64,000 bases of DNA from Segatella hominis (GCF_004535825.1 NZ_SGVY01000007.1:1-64000), one strand, 5' to 3'. Shown: positions 39,392 through 48,224, numbered from the stretch's first letter. Program-made: numbers and translations. Notes: generated from the sequence alone by a model not told the origin.

Positions 39392-39459
39392 TAACCGACA
39401 TGTGGACAACGGCAGTTTTGGTTTACTCCAAGCGTAAAGATAATTAGAACGAAAAGAAT

Positions 39460-39693
39460 ATGAGTAAGATTAAAGGGGCTATTGTAGTCGATACAGGGCG
39501 CTGCAAGGGATGTGCGCTCTGTGTAGTGGCTTGTCCTCAACATGTCATTGCATTAGCCGAGAAAAAAGTGAATGTGCATGGTTATCGCTATGTGGAAGCG
39601 GCTGTGCCGGATGCATGCGTGGGCTGTACTTCGTGCGCCATCGTATGCCCTGATGGATGTATTACCGTGTATCGTAAGAAGGAGAATGAATAA
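39460..39693 (+). CDS. 2-oxoacid:ferredoxin oxidoreductase, ferredoxin (delta) subunit
   Basis: A 77-residue protein with two [4Fe-4S] motifs, CKGCALCVVACP (about 15-26) and CVGCTSCAIVCP (about 51-62), of the 2x4Fe-4S type. It carries electrons from the TPP subunit to external ferredoxin. Its stop overlaps the next start by one base (TAATG). Confidence 0.92.
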   Translation: MSKIKGAIVVDTGRCKGCALCVVACPQHVIALAEKKVNVHGYRYVEAAVPDACVGCTSCAIVCPDGCITVYRKKENE

Positions 39694-40793
39694 TGGCTGA
39701 ACAACAGAAACGTGAAATAACTTTGATGAAGGGTAATGAGGCGATTGCTCATGCCTGCATCAGATGTGGTGTGGATGGTTTCTTTGGCTATCCGATTACT
39801 CCACAGAGTGAGATTATAGAGACTTTGGCTTTGCTCAAACCTTGGGAGACTTCTGGTATGGTGGTGCTCCAGGCTGAGAGTGAGGTGGCTGCCATCAATA
39901 TGGTTTATGGCGGTGCGGGTGCCGGTAAGCGTGTGCTTACTACTTCGTCGAGTCCGGGTGTGGCTTTGATGCAGGAGGGCATTTCCTATATGGCGGGTGC
40001 CGAGATTCCAGGTGTCATCGTCAACGTGCAGCGTGGCGGTCCTGGACTGGGTACTATCCAGCCTTCGCAGGGTGACTATTTCCAGGCTACTCGTGGTGGT
40101 GGTAATGGTGACTATAATGTAATTGTATTGGCTCCGGCTTCTGTACAGGAGATGGCTGACTTCGTGGACTTGGCTTTCACCTTGGCTTTCAAATACCGTA
40201 ATCCGGCGATGATACTGAGTGATGGTGTCATCGGTCAGATGATGGAGAAGGTGGTGCTTCCTCCTATGAAACCTCGTCGCACTGAACAGGAGATTGCAGA
40301 GGAATGTCCTTGGGCTACCATCGGTCGTAAGAAGGACAGAAAGCCGAATATCATGACTTCCCTGGAACTGAAACCGGAAGTGATGGAGGAGCGTAATCTG
40401 ATGATGCAGGAGAAATACAGGAAAATCCGTGAGACGGAGGTGCGCTACGAGATGCAGTGCTGTGAGGATGCCGACTATGTGATCGTGGCCTTCGGCAGTG
40501 CTGCCCGTATTGCGGAGAAGAGTATCGAGAGTGCCCGTGAACAGGGTATCAAGGTGGGACTTTTCCGTCCGATCACGCTCTGGCCTTTCCCTACTCAGGA
40601 AATCCATCAGTTGTCTGAGAGCAAGAAGGGCATCCTCGTGGCAGAAATCAATGCCGGACAGATGGTAGAGGATGTGCGTCTGGCTGTGAATGGTTTGGTG
40701 CCTGTAGCGCATTTCGGTCGTTTGGGTGGTATTGTGCCTGAACCAGAGGAAATCGTGGAGGCGCTCAAGCGATTAATTACTGAAAATATATAA
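39693..40793 (+). CDS. vorB: 2-oxoacid:ferredoxin oxidoreductase alpha subunit (VorB/KorA type)
   Basis: A 366-residue subunit with the pyruvate:ferredoxin oxidoreductase domains I and II: GNEAIAHACIRCGVDGFFGYPITPQSE at the start, QAESEVAAINMVYGGAGAG and a C-terminal transketolase-like domain. With the other subunits it decarboxylates a 2-oxoacid with CoA to acyl-CoA. Annotations of this family alternate between branched-chain (Vor) and 2-oxoglutarate (Kor) types, and the substrate cannot be read here. It overlaps the ferredoxin gene and precedes the TPP subunit by 10 bp. Confidence 0.9.
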   Translation: MAEQQKREITLMKGNEAIAHACIRCGVDGFFGYPITPQSEIIETLALLKPWETSGMVVLQAESEVAAINMVYGGAGAGKRVLTTSSSPGVALMQEGISYMAGAEIPGVIVNVQRGGPGLGTIQPSQGDYFQATRGGGNGDYNVIVLAPASVQEMADFVDLAFTLAFKYRNPAMILSDGVIGQMMEKVVLPPMKPRRTEQEIAEECPWATIGRKKDRKPNIMTSLELKPEVMEERNLMMQEKYRKIRETEVRYEMQCCEDADYVIVAFGSAARIAEKSIESAREQGIKVGLFRPITLWPFPTQEIHQLSESKKGILVAEINAGQMVEDVRLAVNGLVPVAHFGRLGGIVPEPEEIVEALKRLITENI

Positions 40794-40803
40794 ATTATAC
40801 ATT

Positions 40804-41568
40804 ATGAATGATATAATTTCACCAGAAAACTTAGTATATAAGAAACCGACACTGATGAACGATGTTCCGATGCATTATTGCCCGGGCTGTTCGCATGGTG
40901 TGGTGCATAAGCTTGTCGCCGAAGTGATAGAGGAGATGGGTATGGAGGATAAGACGGTGGGCGTTTGTCCTGTGGGCTGCGCCGTCTTCGCTTATCGTTA
41001 TTTGGACATTGACTGGCAGGAAGCGGCTCATGGTCGTGCGCCTGCAGTGGCTACGGGTATCAAGCGTTTGTGGCCAGATCGTCTGGTATTTACTTACCAG
41101 GGTGATGGTGACTTGGCTTGTATCGGTACTTGTGAGACGATTCATGCCTTAAACCGTGGTGAGCATATTGCCATTATCTTCATCAATAATGCCATTTATG
41201 GTATGACGGGCGGTCAGATGGCTCCTACTACTCTGCTGGGTCAGAAGACGGCTACCTGTCCTTACGGTCGCCAGCCTGATCTTCATGGTTATCCGCTCAA
41301 TATCACCGAACTTGCCAGTCATCTGACGGGTACTTGCTATGTGACCCGACAGAGCGTGGAAACTGTAGCGAGCATCAGAAAGGCTAAGAAAGCTATCCGC
41401 AAGGCCTTTGAGGCAAGTATGCAGGGCAAGGGTTCCAGTCTGGTGGAAATTGTTTCTACCTGCAACAGTGGTTGGAAACTATCTCCTGTGGAAGCTAATA
41501 AGTGGATGGAAGAGAATATGTTCAAGGAGTATCCTAAGGGAGACTTGAAGGATACGACGGGGATATAA
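40804..41568 (+). CDS. 2-oxoacid:ferredoxin oxidoreductase beta (TPP-binding) subunit
   Basis: A 254-residue thiamine-diphosphate subunit: YCPGCSHGVVHKL near the start, the TPP motif GDGDLACIGTCETIHALNRG about 100-120 and NNAIYGMTGGQMAPTT. It catalyses the decarboxylation step. It sits between the alpha and gamma subunit genes and is immediately followed by a GAGAAATGA repeat. Confidence 0.92.
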   Translation: MNDIISPENLVYKKPTLMNDVPMHYCPGCSHGVVHKLVAEVIEEMGMEDKTVGVCPVGCAVFAYRYLDIDWQEAAHGRAPAVATGIKRLWPDRLVFTYQGDGDLACIGTCETIHALNRGEHIAIIFINNAIYGMTGGQMAPTTLLGQKTATCPYGRQPDLHGYPLNITELASHLTGTCYVTRQSVETVASIRKAKKAIRKAFEASMQGKGSSLVEIVSTCNSGWKLSPVEANKWMEENMFKEYPKGDLKDTTGI

Positions 41569-41589
41569 ATGAGAAATGAGAAATTAGAA

Positions 41590-42132
41590 ATGAAGACAGA
41601 AATCATTATATCTGGGTTTGGTGGTCAGGGTGTTCTCTCTATGGGAAAAATCCTGGCTTATTCTGGACTGATGGAGGATAAAGAGGTGACTTGGATGCCT
41701 GCATACGGTCCGGAACAGCGTGGCGGTACGGCGAATGTGACGGTGATCGTGAGTGATGACCGTATCTCTTCGCCTATCTTGAGCCATTATGATGTGGCTA
41801 TCGTACTGAATCAGCCTTCGCTCGATAAGTTTGAATCGAAGGTTAAGCCGGGCGGTGTGCTGATCTATGATGGGTATGGTATCATGAATCCTCCGCAGCG
41901 TAAGGACATCACCGTGTATCGTATTGATGCGATGGACAAGGCGGCTGAGATGAAAAACGCAAAGGTGTTTAATATGATTGTGCTGGGTGGTCTGCTGAAG
42001 GTTTGTCCTGTGGTGAGCACTGACGGTCTGAACAAGGCACTCTTCAAGTCGTTGCCTGAGCGCCATCATGGTTTGATTCCTCTCAATATGAAAGCGGTGG
42101 AAGAGGGCATGAAAATCATAGAAAAGATGTAA
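41590..42132 (+). CDS. 2-oxoacid:ferredoxin oxidoreductase gamma subunit
   Basis: A 180-residue subunit with the family N-terminus TEIIISGFGGQGVLSMGKIL, GPEQRGGTANVTVIVSD and a central domain about 90-170. The frame is open to an ATG at 41569, but those seven codons (RNEKLE) are simply the dispersed GAGAAATGAGAAATTA repeat, so ATG 41590 (MKTEIIISG) is chosen. It is the last gene of the operon. Confidence 0.9.
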   Translation: MKTEIIISGFGGQGVLSMGKILAYSGLMEDKEVTWMPAYGPEQRGGTANVTVIVSDDRISSPILSHYDVAIVLNQPSLDKFESKVKPGGVLIYDGYGIMNPPQRKDITVYRIDAMDKAAEMKNAKVFNMIVLGGLLKVCPVVSTDGLNKALFKSLPERHHGLIPLNMKAVEEGMKIIEKM

Positions 42133-42188
42133 GTGTGATATAAGTCCTGTTCGTGCAAGGCGAGAACAGGCTTAAGGGTCTAAAAAAA

Positions 42189-42325
42189 AGTCCCACAGAT
42201 TTCACAGATATCCACAGATTTATTTCTCTTCAAAAGATCTGTGTTAATTTGTGAAATCTGTGGGACTTTAATATTTCATCGGTCTATGAAAGACCTATGT
42301 AAAGTCCGTGAGATCTGTGGGGCTA
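42189..42325. repeat. CACAGATTT-family inverted repeat between converging genes
   Basis: GTCCCACAGATTTCACAGAT (from 42191) is mirrored by TTTGTGAAATCTGTGGGAC (to 42268). A tail with GGTCTAT and a degenerate GATCTGTGGGG copy follows to 42325. It could terminate transcription both ways. Confidence 0.8.
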
Positions 42326-42331
42326 TATATT

Positions 42332-44092
42332 TTACTTATTTTCTGCATCAATAGCCTTGATCTTATTTTTTACCAGTTCGAGTTCATCCTTGAGCTTCTG
42401 CACCTTGCGGTTCATTTCCTCTACGAGACTGTTGCCCTTCTTGCTGGCAGCATTGAGGAAGCCGAGGTTGTTCTCATAGGTGGTGATATCGCTGCGCAAC
42501 TGGTCGTAGCGGCGCAAGAGTCGTCCACGCTCATTGTCCAAGGCATCAGAACCCTTCTCAGCCACATTCTTCAGATTGTTCTTGAAATTGTCGAGACGGC
42601 GCTTGGCGTTGCTGATGTGCAAGTCCTTATAGATCTTGTCGAGCACTTCGTGATACTCCTTGTAGATATTGTCCTTTTCCTTGAAAGGCACATGACCGAT
42701 GGAGTTATATTCCTCTGTCAGCTTCTGCAGTGCCTGCTGCACGTTCTCTACAGGGTTTTCGAGCAAGTCCTTCAGCTTAGCCACTACTTCGCGCTTCTTC
42801 GCCAAGTTGCTGTGCTCCGTGTTTCTGGTGCCCGCATTAGCCTTGTTGCGAGCCTCGAAGAATTTGTTGCAAGCATCGAGGAAGTCCTTCCAGAGCAGTT
42901 CACCCTGTTTGCGAGGCACAACGCCCACGGTCTTCCATTCTTTCTGCAGTGCGATAATCTTGTCGCCCGTCTTCTTCCAGTCTGTGCTATCAGCAAGTTC
43001 CTGTGCCTTCTTGACGAGTTCCTGCTTCTTTTCCAAATTGCTGGAATATTGCGATTTCAGTTCCTTGAAGAACGCAGCCTTCTTGCTGAAGAACACGTCA
43101 TTGATGGTGCGGAAGCGTTCAAAGATCTTCACGTTCATCTTTTGAGGAGCAAAACCGATTTCACGCCATTCCTGTTGCATAGCGATCACCTCCTTGGTAG
43201 TCGTTTCCCACTGGGCTGCAGTCTTGATGGCATCCAGGTCAATCGCCTCCAACTTTTCGCAGAGCGCAGTCTTCAGTTCGAGGTTCTTCTCCTCCTTAGA
43301 GCGGATTTCCTCAAAGTACTGCTGGTGCTTCTTGTTGATCACGGTGCTTGCCGCCTTGAAACGGCTCCAGATCTGCTCGCGCAATTCCTTGGCAACAGGA
43401 CCGATTTCGCGGTACTGCTGGTGCAAGTCCTGCAACTGGTGGAAGGCAGAGATGACATCCGGTTCCTCGTCGAGCTTTTCAGCAGCTTCGCAGAGTGCGG
43501 TCTTAGCCTCAAGGTTTTTCTTGAAGTCGTATTCACGTGCCTCGCTGTTAAGTTTCAGAAGGTCGTAGAACTGCTCCATGTAGAGCTGGTAGTTGCGCCA
43601 CAACTCATTAGCCTTGTCGGCAGGCACGGTCTTGATTTCCTTCCATTCCTGCTGCAGGGTCTTGAAGTCATTATATGATTGGTTAGCTTCCTCAGGAGAG
43701 GTAGCCATAGCCTTGATCTTTTCTATAATCTCAAGTTTTTTTGCTAAATTTTCCTGCTTTTCCTCTTCCTGTTCAAGGAAGATCTTGGCGCGTTTTTCCT
43801 TGATGATCTGCATTTCAGCCTTGAAAGCTTCTTCTGTGTCATCAGGTAGGAGTACGAATTTTTCAGGATCACCACCTTTTTCCAGATACTCCTTGGTTTG
43901 AGCATCCCGTTCTGCGAGGTGAAGTTTGTAGAAAGTTGTCTTCAGGTGGTCGAGCTCTTCCTTATTAGGAGCTTCGGCACTGCGAGCGATTTCTTTCACT
44001 CTTTCGAGCACTTCCTGCTTGGTGGCATACGCCTTCTTGGCAGGTTCTTCCATGGTTCCCTGTAACAGGGCATTTTCTTGAGAGTCCATCAT
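42332..44092 (-). CDS. DUF349 repeat protein
   Basis: A 586-residue, strongly charged helical protein with several DUF349 units, recognised by repeated W-x-x-I-G/T-x-(V/A)P blocks such as WKEIKTVPADKANELW, YREIGPVAKELREQIW, WREIGFAPQKMNVKIF and WKTVGVVPRKQGELLW. DUF349 proteins are widespread in Bacteroidota, with function uncertain. A coiled-coil C-terminus is likely. The cytoplasm is the expected location, as no signal peptide is seen. A long open frame on the opposite strand is only its shadow. Confidence 0.88.
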   Translation of the reverse strand: MMDSQENALLQGTMEEPAKKAYATKQEVLERVKEIARSAEAPNKEELDHLKTTFYKLHLAERDAQTKEYLEKGGDPEKFVLLPDDTEEAFKAEMQIIKEKRAKIFLEQEEEKQENLAKKLEIIEKIKAMATSPEEANQSYNDFKTLQQEWKEIKTVPADKANELWRNYQLYMEQFYDLLKLNSEAREYDFKKNLEAKTALCEAAEKLDEEPDVISAFHQLQDLHQQYREIGPVAKELREQIWSRFKAASTVINKKHQQYFEEIRSKEEKNLELKTALCEKLEAIDLDAIKTAAQWETTTKEVIAMQQEWREIGFAPQKMNVKIFERFRTINDVFFSKKAAFFKELKSQYSSNLEKKQELVKKAQELADSTDWKKTGDKIIALQKEWKTVGVVPRKQGELLWKDFLDACNKFFEARNKANAGTRNTEHSNLAKKREVVAKLKDLLENPVENVQQALQKLTEEYNSIGHVPFKEKDNIYKEYHEVLDKIYKDLHISNAKRRLDNFKNNLKNVAEKGSDALDNERGRLLRRYDQLRSDITTYENNLGFLNAASKKGNSLVEEMNRKVQKLKDELELVKNKIKAIDAENK

Positions 44093-44124
44093 TTCACTGT
44101 ATTTAGTTTATGATTCGATTTCTT

Positions 44125-44180
44125 GGCAGATAACGGTGTCGCTATCTGCCACATACACACACAATAATTTTGCAAACTTA
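44125..44180 (-). promoter_or_regulatory. Promoter and leader hairpin of the DUF349 gene
   Basis: On the minus strand TAAGTTTG (44180-44173) matches the -7 consensus, and the new transcript begins with a perfect hairpin GGCAGATA/TATCTGCC (44150-44143/44132-44125) about 33 nt before the start codon. Confidence 0.55.
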
Positions 44181-44323
44181 AGTAAAAAAAGCGAAAAATC
44201 CTAATTTTATTTTTTATTTTTACTTTTATCTTCGCTTTTTTATGTTTTTTTATCATTATTTTTCTGACTTGTTGTGTTCTTCTTGCTCTATGCCCCTGCG
44301 CTATGCGGGGCTCGGCTCCTTCC

Positions 44324-45250
44324 TTAGAGCAAGCGCTTATAGCGCAGGAATCCCCACGTAAGGCCTGATACGACGATAGAGATGAGGATGGCAATGCCAA
44401 AACCGATGGAGCTGTCTTCCATGCCGTTGATGAGATTCATTCCGAAGAAGGAGGAAATCAGGGTAGGCAACATCATGACGATACTGATGGACGTCAAGGT
44501 ACGCATCGTGGTATTCATGTTGTTGTTGATGATGCTGGAATAGGTGTCCATCGTGGATTCCAGAATATCTGAATAGATATTGGTGGTTTCACGCGCCTGG
44601 GTCATCTCGATGTTGACGTCCTCAATCAGGTCGGCATCCAACTCATCCACCTGGAGTTTGAACTTCAGTTTAGACAGCAGGTTTTCATTGCCTCGGATGG
44701 AGGTAATGAAATAGGTGAGGGAATCCTGCAGACGTGAGAGACCGATCAGGCTTTCATTGTTGACACCATGATCCAGATTGCGCTTGGCTTTCTCGATGAG
44801 CGAGTTGATCTGCTTGAGTCGCTTCAGATACCATACGGCAGAGGAAAGGAAGAGACGGAAAATCATATCCACATAGTCGGTGAAGCCTTCACCTCGTTTC
44901 TGCTGGAAACTCACGAAATCAATCATCATATTGGTCTCGTAATAGCAGACGGTGATGGTGACATCCCGCTTGTGGATGATACCCAATGGTACGGTAGTAT
45001 AAGGCGTGCGGCTTCTGATTTCCTTGACATAAGGAATACGGAGGATGATGAGCATCCAGCCATCGTCGTATTCGTAGCGGGCACGCTCATCGGTATCACT
45101 GATGTCCGAGAGGAAATAATCAGGGATTTTGAATTCGTCTTCCAGCAAGCGCTGGTCTTCGTCGGTTGGACAAGTTACTTGTATCCAGCAGTTAGGCTGC
45201 CATTCATTGATAGCCTGCAGATGATTCTCTGTATTCCAATATGTTCTCAT
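44324..45250 (-). CDS. corA: CorA-family magnesium/divalent cation transporter
   Basis: A 308-residue protein of the CorA family: a large cytoplasmic N-domain, a long helix, then two C-terminal transmembrane helices joined by the signature FFGMN (about 270-274; the family YGMN loop) and an acidic periplasmic loop NGMEDS. It forms pentameric Mg2+ channels. The start is ATG 45250 (MRTYWNTENH). An upstream TTG at 45268 lies within the leader hairpin. The gene has its own promoter and a complex leader with a small ORF. Confidence 0.92.
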   Translation of the reverse strand: MRTYWNTENHLQAINEWQPNCWIQVTCPTDEDQRLLEDEFKIPDYFLSDISDTDERARYEYDDGWMLIILRIPYVKEIRSRTPYTTVPLGIIHKRDVTITVCYYETNMMIDFVSFQQKRGEGFTDYVDMIFRLFLSSAVWYLKRLKQINSLIEKAKRNLDHGVNNESLIGLSRLQDSLTYFITSIRGNENLLSKLKFKLQVDELDADLIEDVNIEMTQARETTNIYSDILESTMDTYSSIINNNMNTTMRTLTSISIVMMLPTLISSFFGMNLINGMEDSSIGFGIAILISIVVSGLTWGFLRYKRLL

Positions 45251-45254
45251 TGTT

Positions 45255-45341
45255 GCTAATCTCCACAAAATAAAAGTTTGGGGTATGGAGATTAGCTATC
45301 CCCCCAAAGCGGTGAATGGGTTTCTTTCTGCTGAATCTCCA
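45255..45341 (-). promoter_or_regulatory. Three-arm attenuator in the corA leader
   Basis: Read on the minus strand: arm 1 TGGAGATTCAGC (45341-45330), arm 2 GCTAATCTCCA (45296-45286), arm 3 TGGAGATTAGC (45265-45255). Arm 2 pairs perfectly with arm 3 (11 bp) or with arm 1 (11 bp, one bulged C). Arm 3 ends 4 nt before the corA ATG. A TTTGGGG/CCCCAAA stem (45308-45302/45283-45277) can present arm 2 in its loop. Confidence 0.7.
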
Positions 45342-45344
45342 CGC

Positions 45345-45383
45345 CTACAATTCATTGTTGTTGTCCGCGTGATAATCGTCCAT
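45345..45383 (-). CDS. corA leader peptide (12 residues)
   Basis: ATG at 45383-45381 opens MDDYHADNNNEL and stops at TAG 45347-45345, 3 nt before arm 1 of the attenuator. It lies about 20 nt after the inferred transcription start. The acidic N-terminus is the kind of sequence known to destabilise translating ribosomes when Mg2+ is low, as in the mgtA leader peptide of Salmonella. Its translation is not proven. Confidence 0.5.
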   Translation of the reverse strand: MDDYHADNNNEL

Positions 45384-45409
45384 TTGTTTAATATTTAAAA
45401 TTCCGGCTG

Positions 45410-45441
45410 CAAAGGTAATTAAAATAAACCAAAATGGCAAA
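45410..45441 (-). promoter_or_regulatory. Promoter of the corA transcript
   Basis: On the minus strand TTTG (45441-45438) and TACCTTTG (45417-45410) are 20 bp apart, placing the start near 45404. Confidence 0.8.
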
Positions 45442-45446
45442 AATAA

Positions 45447-45470
45447 AGCCGGGAATTTTCTTCCCGGCCC
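45447..45470 (-). terminator. Terminator after pepD
   Basis: On the minus strand GCCGGGAA and TTCCCGGC pair around GAAAA, followed by TTTATTTTTG. It separates pepD from the corA promoter. Confidence 0.85.
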
Positions 45471-45493
45471 TATATTTTTAACCTTTTTGTAAA

Positions 45494-46957
45494 TTATTTG
45501 GTTGGAATCTCGGCAAGCAACTGCTTCATGAGATTCCAGAATGGTGCTACGCAACTGATCTGGCAACGCTCAAACTGGGTGTGAGGGCTGCAGAGGGTAG
45601 GACCGAAGGATACGACATCGAGGTGTGGATATTTGCCCAAGATGATAGAGCACTCCAATCCGGCATGAACTGCCTGCACCTTGCCGTCTTCGCCGTTCTG
45701 CTCCTTATATACCTTGAGTACATGCTTCAGAATGTCACTGTCTGGGTTTGGATTCCAACCGCCATAGCTGCCGCTGAGTTCCACCTTCATGCCTGCCATA
45801 GAGAAGCAGCTCTCAAACATGGTGGCGATGTAAGCCTTGTAACCTTCGTGTGATGAGCGGGCGAGAATCTTGATGGCAGCCTTTCCTTCGCCAATCTCTA
45901 CGATGGCAAGGTTGGATGAGGTTTCTACGATTTCTGGCATAGATGGAGCCATGCGCAATACACCGTCGTGGCAAGCATAGATGGCATCTACGAGATTGTC
46001 CTGTATCTCCTGTGGTACTTCCATCTTAGGAGTCTCTACGTTCTCTGTGAAGAATTCTATCTTCTCGATGTTCTCGATACCCTTGAATTCATCCTGGAGT
46101 TCTTCCTTCCAGTCTGCTACCAAGTCCTGGAGTGCCTCTACGTTCTCCTTTGGCAAGGTGAGTACAACCTCAGCCTCGAATGGGATGGCATTGCGCATAT
46201 TACCTCCGTTCCAGGAAGCAAGACGAGCGTCGAGTTCGGCAATGGCTTCACGTACGAAACGAACCATGCATTTGTTGGCGTTGGCACGACCTTCGCAGAT
46301 TTCGATACCAGAGTGACCGCCCTTCAAGCCCTTCAGGGTTACCTTGACAGCAGCATCTTCCTGGCCGGTTTCTACTTCCTTGTAGTCGAGGGTTGCTGTA
46401 ATATCAATACCACCTGCGCTACCGATGACGAATTCACCCCAAACCTCTGTATCGAGATTGAGCAGGATGTCGCCGTTCAGTTCACCTTCAGGGAGTTCGT
46501 TGGCACCAAACATACCAGTCTCTTCATCGCGTGTGATGAGACCCTCTACCGGACCGTGCTGCAAGTCTTTTGCCTCCATGACAGCCATGATAGTAGCCAC
46601 GCCCAGACCGTCGTCGCTACCGAGGGTAGTACGGTTGGCATGAACCCAGTCGCCATCGATGATAGTCTCGATAGGATCGGTTTCAAAATTGTGCTTGCTG
46701 TCTTTTGCTTTCTGAGGCACCATATCCATGTGCGCCTGCAGGATAACGCCCTTGCGGTTCTCCATACCAGGAGTAGCAGGTTTGCGCATCACGATGTTGC
46801 CTGCAGGATCCTGGAAAGCCTCTACACCAGCTTCCTTTGCCCAGTTGAGCAAGTAAGCCTGAATTTTCTCCAAATGTCCTGATGGACGTGGAACTTGTGT
46901 CAATTTGTCGAAGTTACGCCAGATTTCTACTGGGTTCAGATTCTTAATTTCAGCCAT
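45494..46957 (-). CDS. pepD: Aminoacyl-histidine dipeptidase (M20 family)
   Basis: A 487-residue zinc peptidase that hydrolyses Xaa-His and other dipeptides. M20 metal-ligand motifs are present: QAHMDMVPQK (His and Asp), GSDDGLGVA (bridging Asp) and TRDEETGMFGANEL (catalytic and ligand Glu). The lid domain lies in the middle. Length agrees with cytosolic PepD. The upstream gap of about 60 bp to the flippase gene contains a GAGAAATGA repeat. Confidence 0.94.
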   Translation of the reverse strand: MAEIKNLNPVEIWRNFDKLTQVPRPSGHLEKIQAYLLNWAKEAGVEAFQDPAGNIVMRKPATPGMENRKGVILQAHMDMVPQKAKDSKHNFETDPIETIIDGDWVHANRTTLGSDDGLGVATIMAVMEAKDLQHGPVEGLITRDEETGMFGANELPEGELNGDILLNLDTEVWGEFVIGSAGGIDITATLDYKEVETGQEDAAVKVTLKGLKGGHSGIEICEGRANANKCMVRFVREAIAELDARLASWNGGNMRNAIPFEAEVVLTLPKENVEALQDLVADWKEELQDEFKGIENIEKIEFFTENVETPKMEVPQEIQDNLVDAIYACHDGVLRMAPSMPEIVETSSNLAIVEIGEGKAAIKILARSSHEGYKAYIATMFESCFSMAGMKVELSGSYGGWNPNPDSDILKHVLKVYKEQNGEDGKVQAVHAGLECSIILGKYPHLDVVSFGPTLCSPHTQFERCQISCVAPFWNLMKQLLAEIPTK

Positions 46958-46970
46958 AATATTTTATTTA

Positions 46971-47011
46971 ATTAGAAATGTTTTTTAATTAGAAATTAGA
47001 AATGAGAAATG
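46971..47011. repeat. AATTAGAAAT/GAGAAATG dispersed repeat copy
   Basis: AATTAGAAATG, AATTAGAAATTAGAAATG and AGAAATGG follow in tandem in the short pepD upstream gap. Confidence 0.55.
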
Positions 47012-47015
47012 GTTT

Positions 47016-48014
47016 TTAAAACTTTGTCATTTTTTTGTCCGTGAACGAGAGCGAAATCCATGCATAGATGCCCAGCAGGATGACGAGCAGGGTCTGGATG
47101 GAGTGGACGATCAGCACGAAGAACAAGGCATCGTTTGATGAAATGCCATAGAGAATGAGCATCGTCTTCACGGCAAAATGCCAAGGTCCTGCTCCGTTCG
47201 GGGTAGGCACAACTACGGCGATACTGCCGATGATGAAAGTCACCAGTCCGCACATCACGCTGAGATGACTGGTTGCCTCAAAGCATTGGAAGGTGAGGAA
47301 ATAGTGCAGGAAATAGCAGAGCCAGATGCCCAAGGTGAAACCGATGAAAAGCGGTACGTTCCTCACGCCCTTGAGCGATGCAACTCCCTGCCAGAGTCCC
47401 TGAAGGGTGGCTTTCACCTTATTATATATAGAAAGTTTCTTGAGCAGGAAGTGCAACAGGATGAGGATGGCTATGCCGCAAATGGTAGTAACGATGTATC
47501 CCGTGGCAGTAAACTGGTGCAGAATACTTTCCATACTGGTGCCTGTCTTGTCGAAGAAATTGAGGAACACCGGTATCTGCAGGAGAAAAACGCAGCCGGC
47601 GATGAGCAAAACCAACAGAGAGTCGATGATGCGCTCAGTTACCACGGTGCCCAAGGACTTGGGGAATGAGATTCCCTCCCAGCGTTTCAGTACACCGCAG
47701 CGGGCAAACTCTCCGATGCGAGGCACCAGCAGACTCAGGGCATAACTCATGAAAATGGAGTTGACGCTGACACTACTTCGAGGGTGTTCTCCAATGGGGT
47801 CGAGTGTCTGTTTCCATCTCCAGCCACGGAAGGCCTGTGCCAGAATACCGAACGGAAAGGAAAGGAGCATCCAGGTCCAGTTCATCTTGTGCAGCAGGAC
47901 GTCTTTTACCTGCTGGAAATCGAATCCACGGTACATCCAGTAGAGGATAGCGCCTCCCAAGAGGAGTGACCAACCCACCTTCAATATATTGTTTATCGTC
48001 TTCTTGATATTCAT
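47016..48014 (-). CDS. Flippase-like membrane protein (lysylphosphatidylglycerol synthetase TM family, UPF0104)
   Basis: A 332-residue protein with about seven to eight transmembrane helices and the family motif RGWRWKQTL plus ARCGVLKRWEGISFPKSLGTVVTERIIDSLLVL. The family includes the flippase part of MprF and YbhN and is thought to move lipids or lipid-linked molecules. The substrate is unknown. It has its own minus-strand promoter and lies upstream of pepD on the same strand. Confidence 0.85.
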   Translation of the reverse strand: MNIKKTINNILKVGWSLLLGGAILYWMYRGFDFQQVKDVLLHKMNWTWMLLSFPFGILAQAFRGWRWKQTLDPIGEHPRSSVSVNSIFMSYALSLLVPRIGEFARCGVLKRWEGISFPKSLGTVVTERIIDSLLVLLIAGCVFLLQIPVFLNFFDKTGTSMESILHQFTATGYIVTTICGIAILILLHFLLKKLSIYNKVKATLQGLWQGVASLKGVRNVPLFIGFTLGIWLCYFLHYFLTFQCFEATSHLSVMCGLVTFIIGSIAVVVPTPNGAGPWHFAVKTMLILYGISSNDALFFVLIVHSIQTLLVILLGIYAWISLSFTDKKMTKF

Positions 48015-48022
48015 AGTTGGTG

Positions 48023-48030
48023 CAAAGGTA
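48023..48030 (-). promoter_or_regulatory. -7 element for the flippase-like gene
   Basis: TACCTTTG on the minus strand, only 9 bp from the start codon, so the transcript would be nearly leaderless. Confidence 0.6.
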
Positions 48031-48224
48031 CGATTTTTATCCGCAATAGCGAATGAAAAACATTACTTTTTAGCATGTAAGTGATTATTTTTAGCATAAA
48101 TAAACATCAGGAGCGCTTTCCCGCTGCATGAATCTTGGCCTCCAGCACCGTCTGTTCTGGTGCTGATTTTGTGAAAAGTTGATAATTTAACAGAGTTAAC
48201 TGCATGAATATCAAAAAAAAATAG

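Noticed and set aside
42308-43678. 456-codon open frame opposite the DUF349 gene
   Set aside because: It is the complement of a lysine/glutamate-rich coiled-coil gene, which commonly leaves an open antisense frame of Leu/Val residues. There is no promoter, and the DUF349 motifs on the other strand are clear.
44089-44400. 103-codon minus frame between corA and the DUF349 gene
   Set aside because: It overlaps the corA 3' end and the DUF349 promoter, and its composition is unlike a protein (Lys/Ile run from AT-rich DNA).
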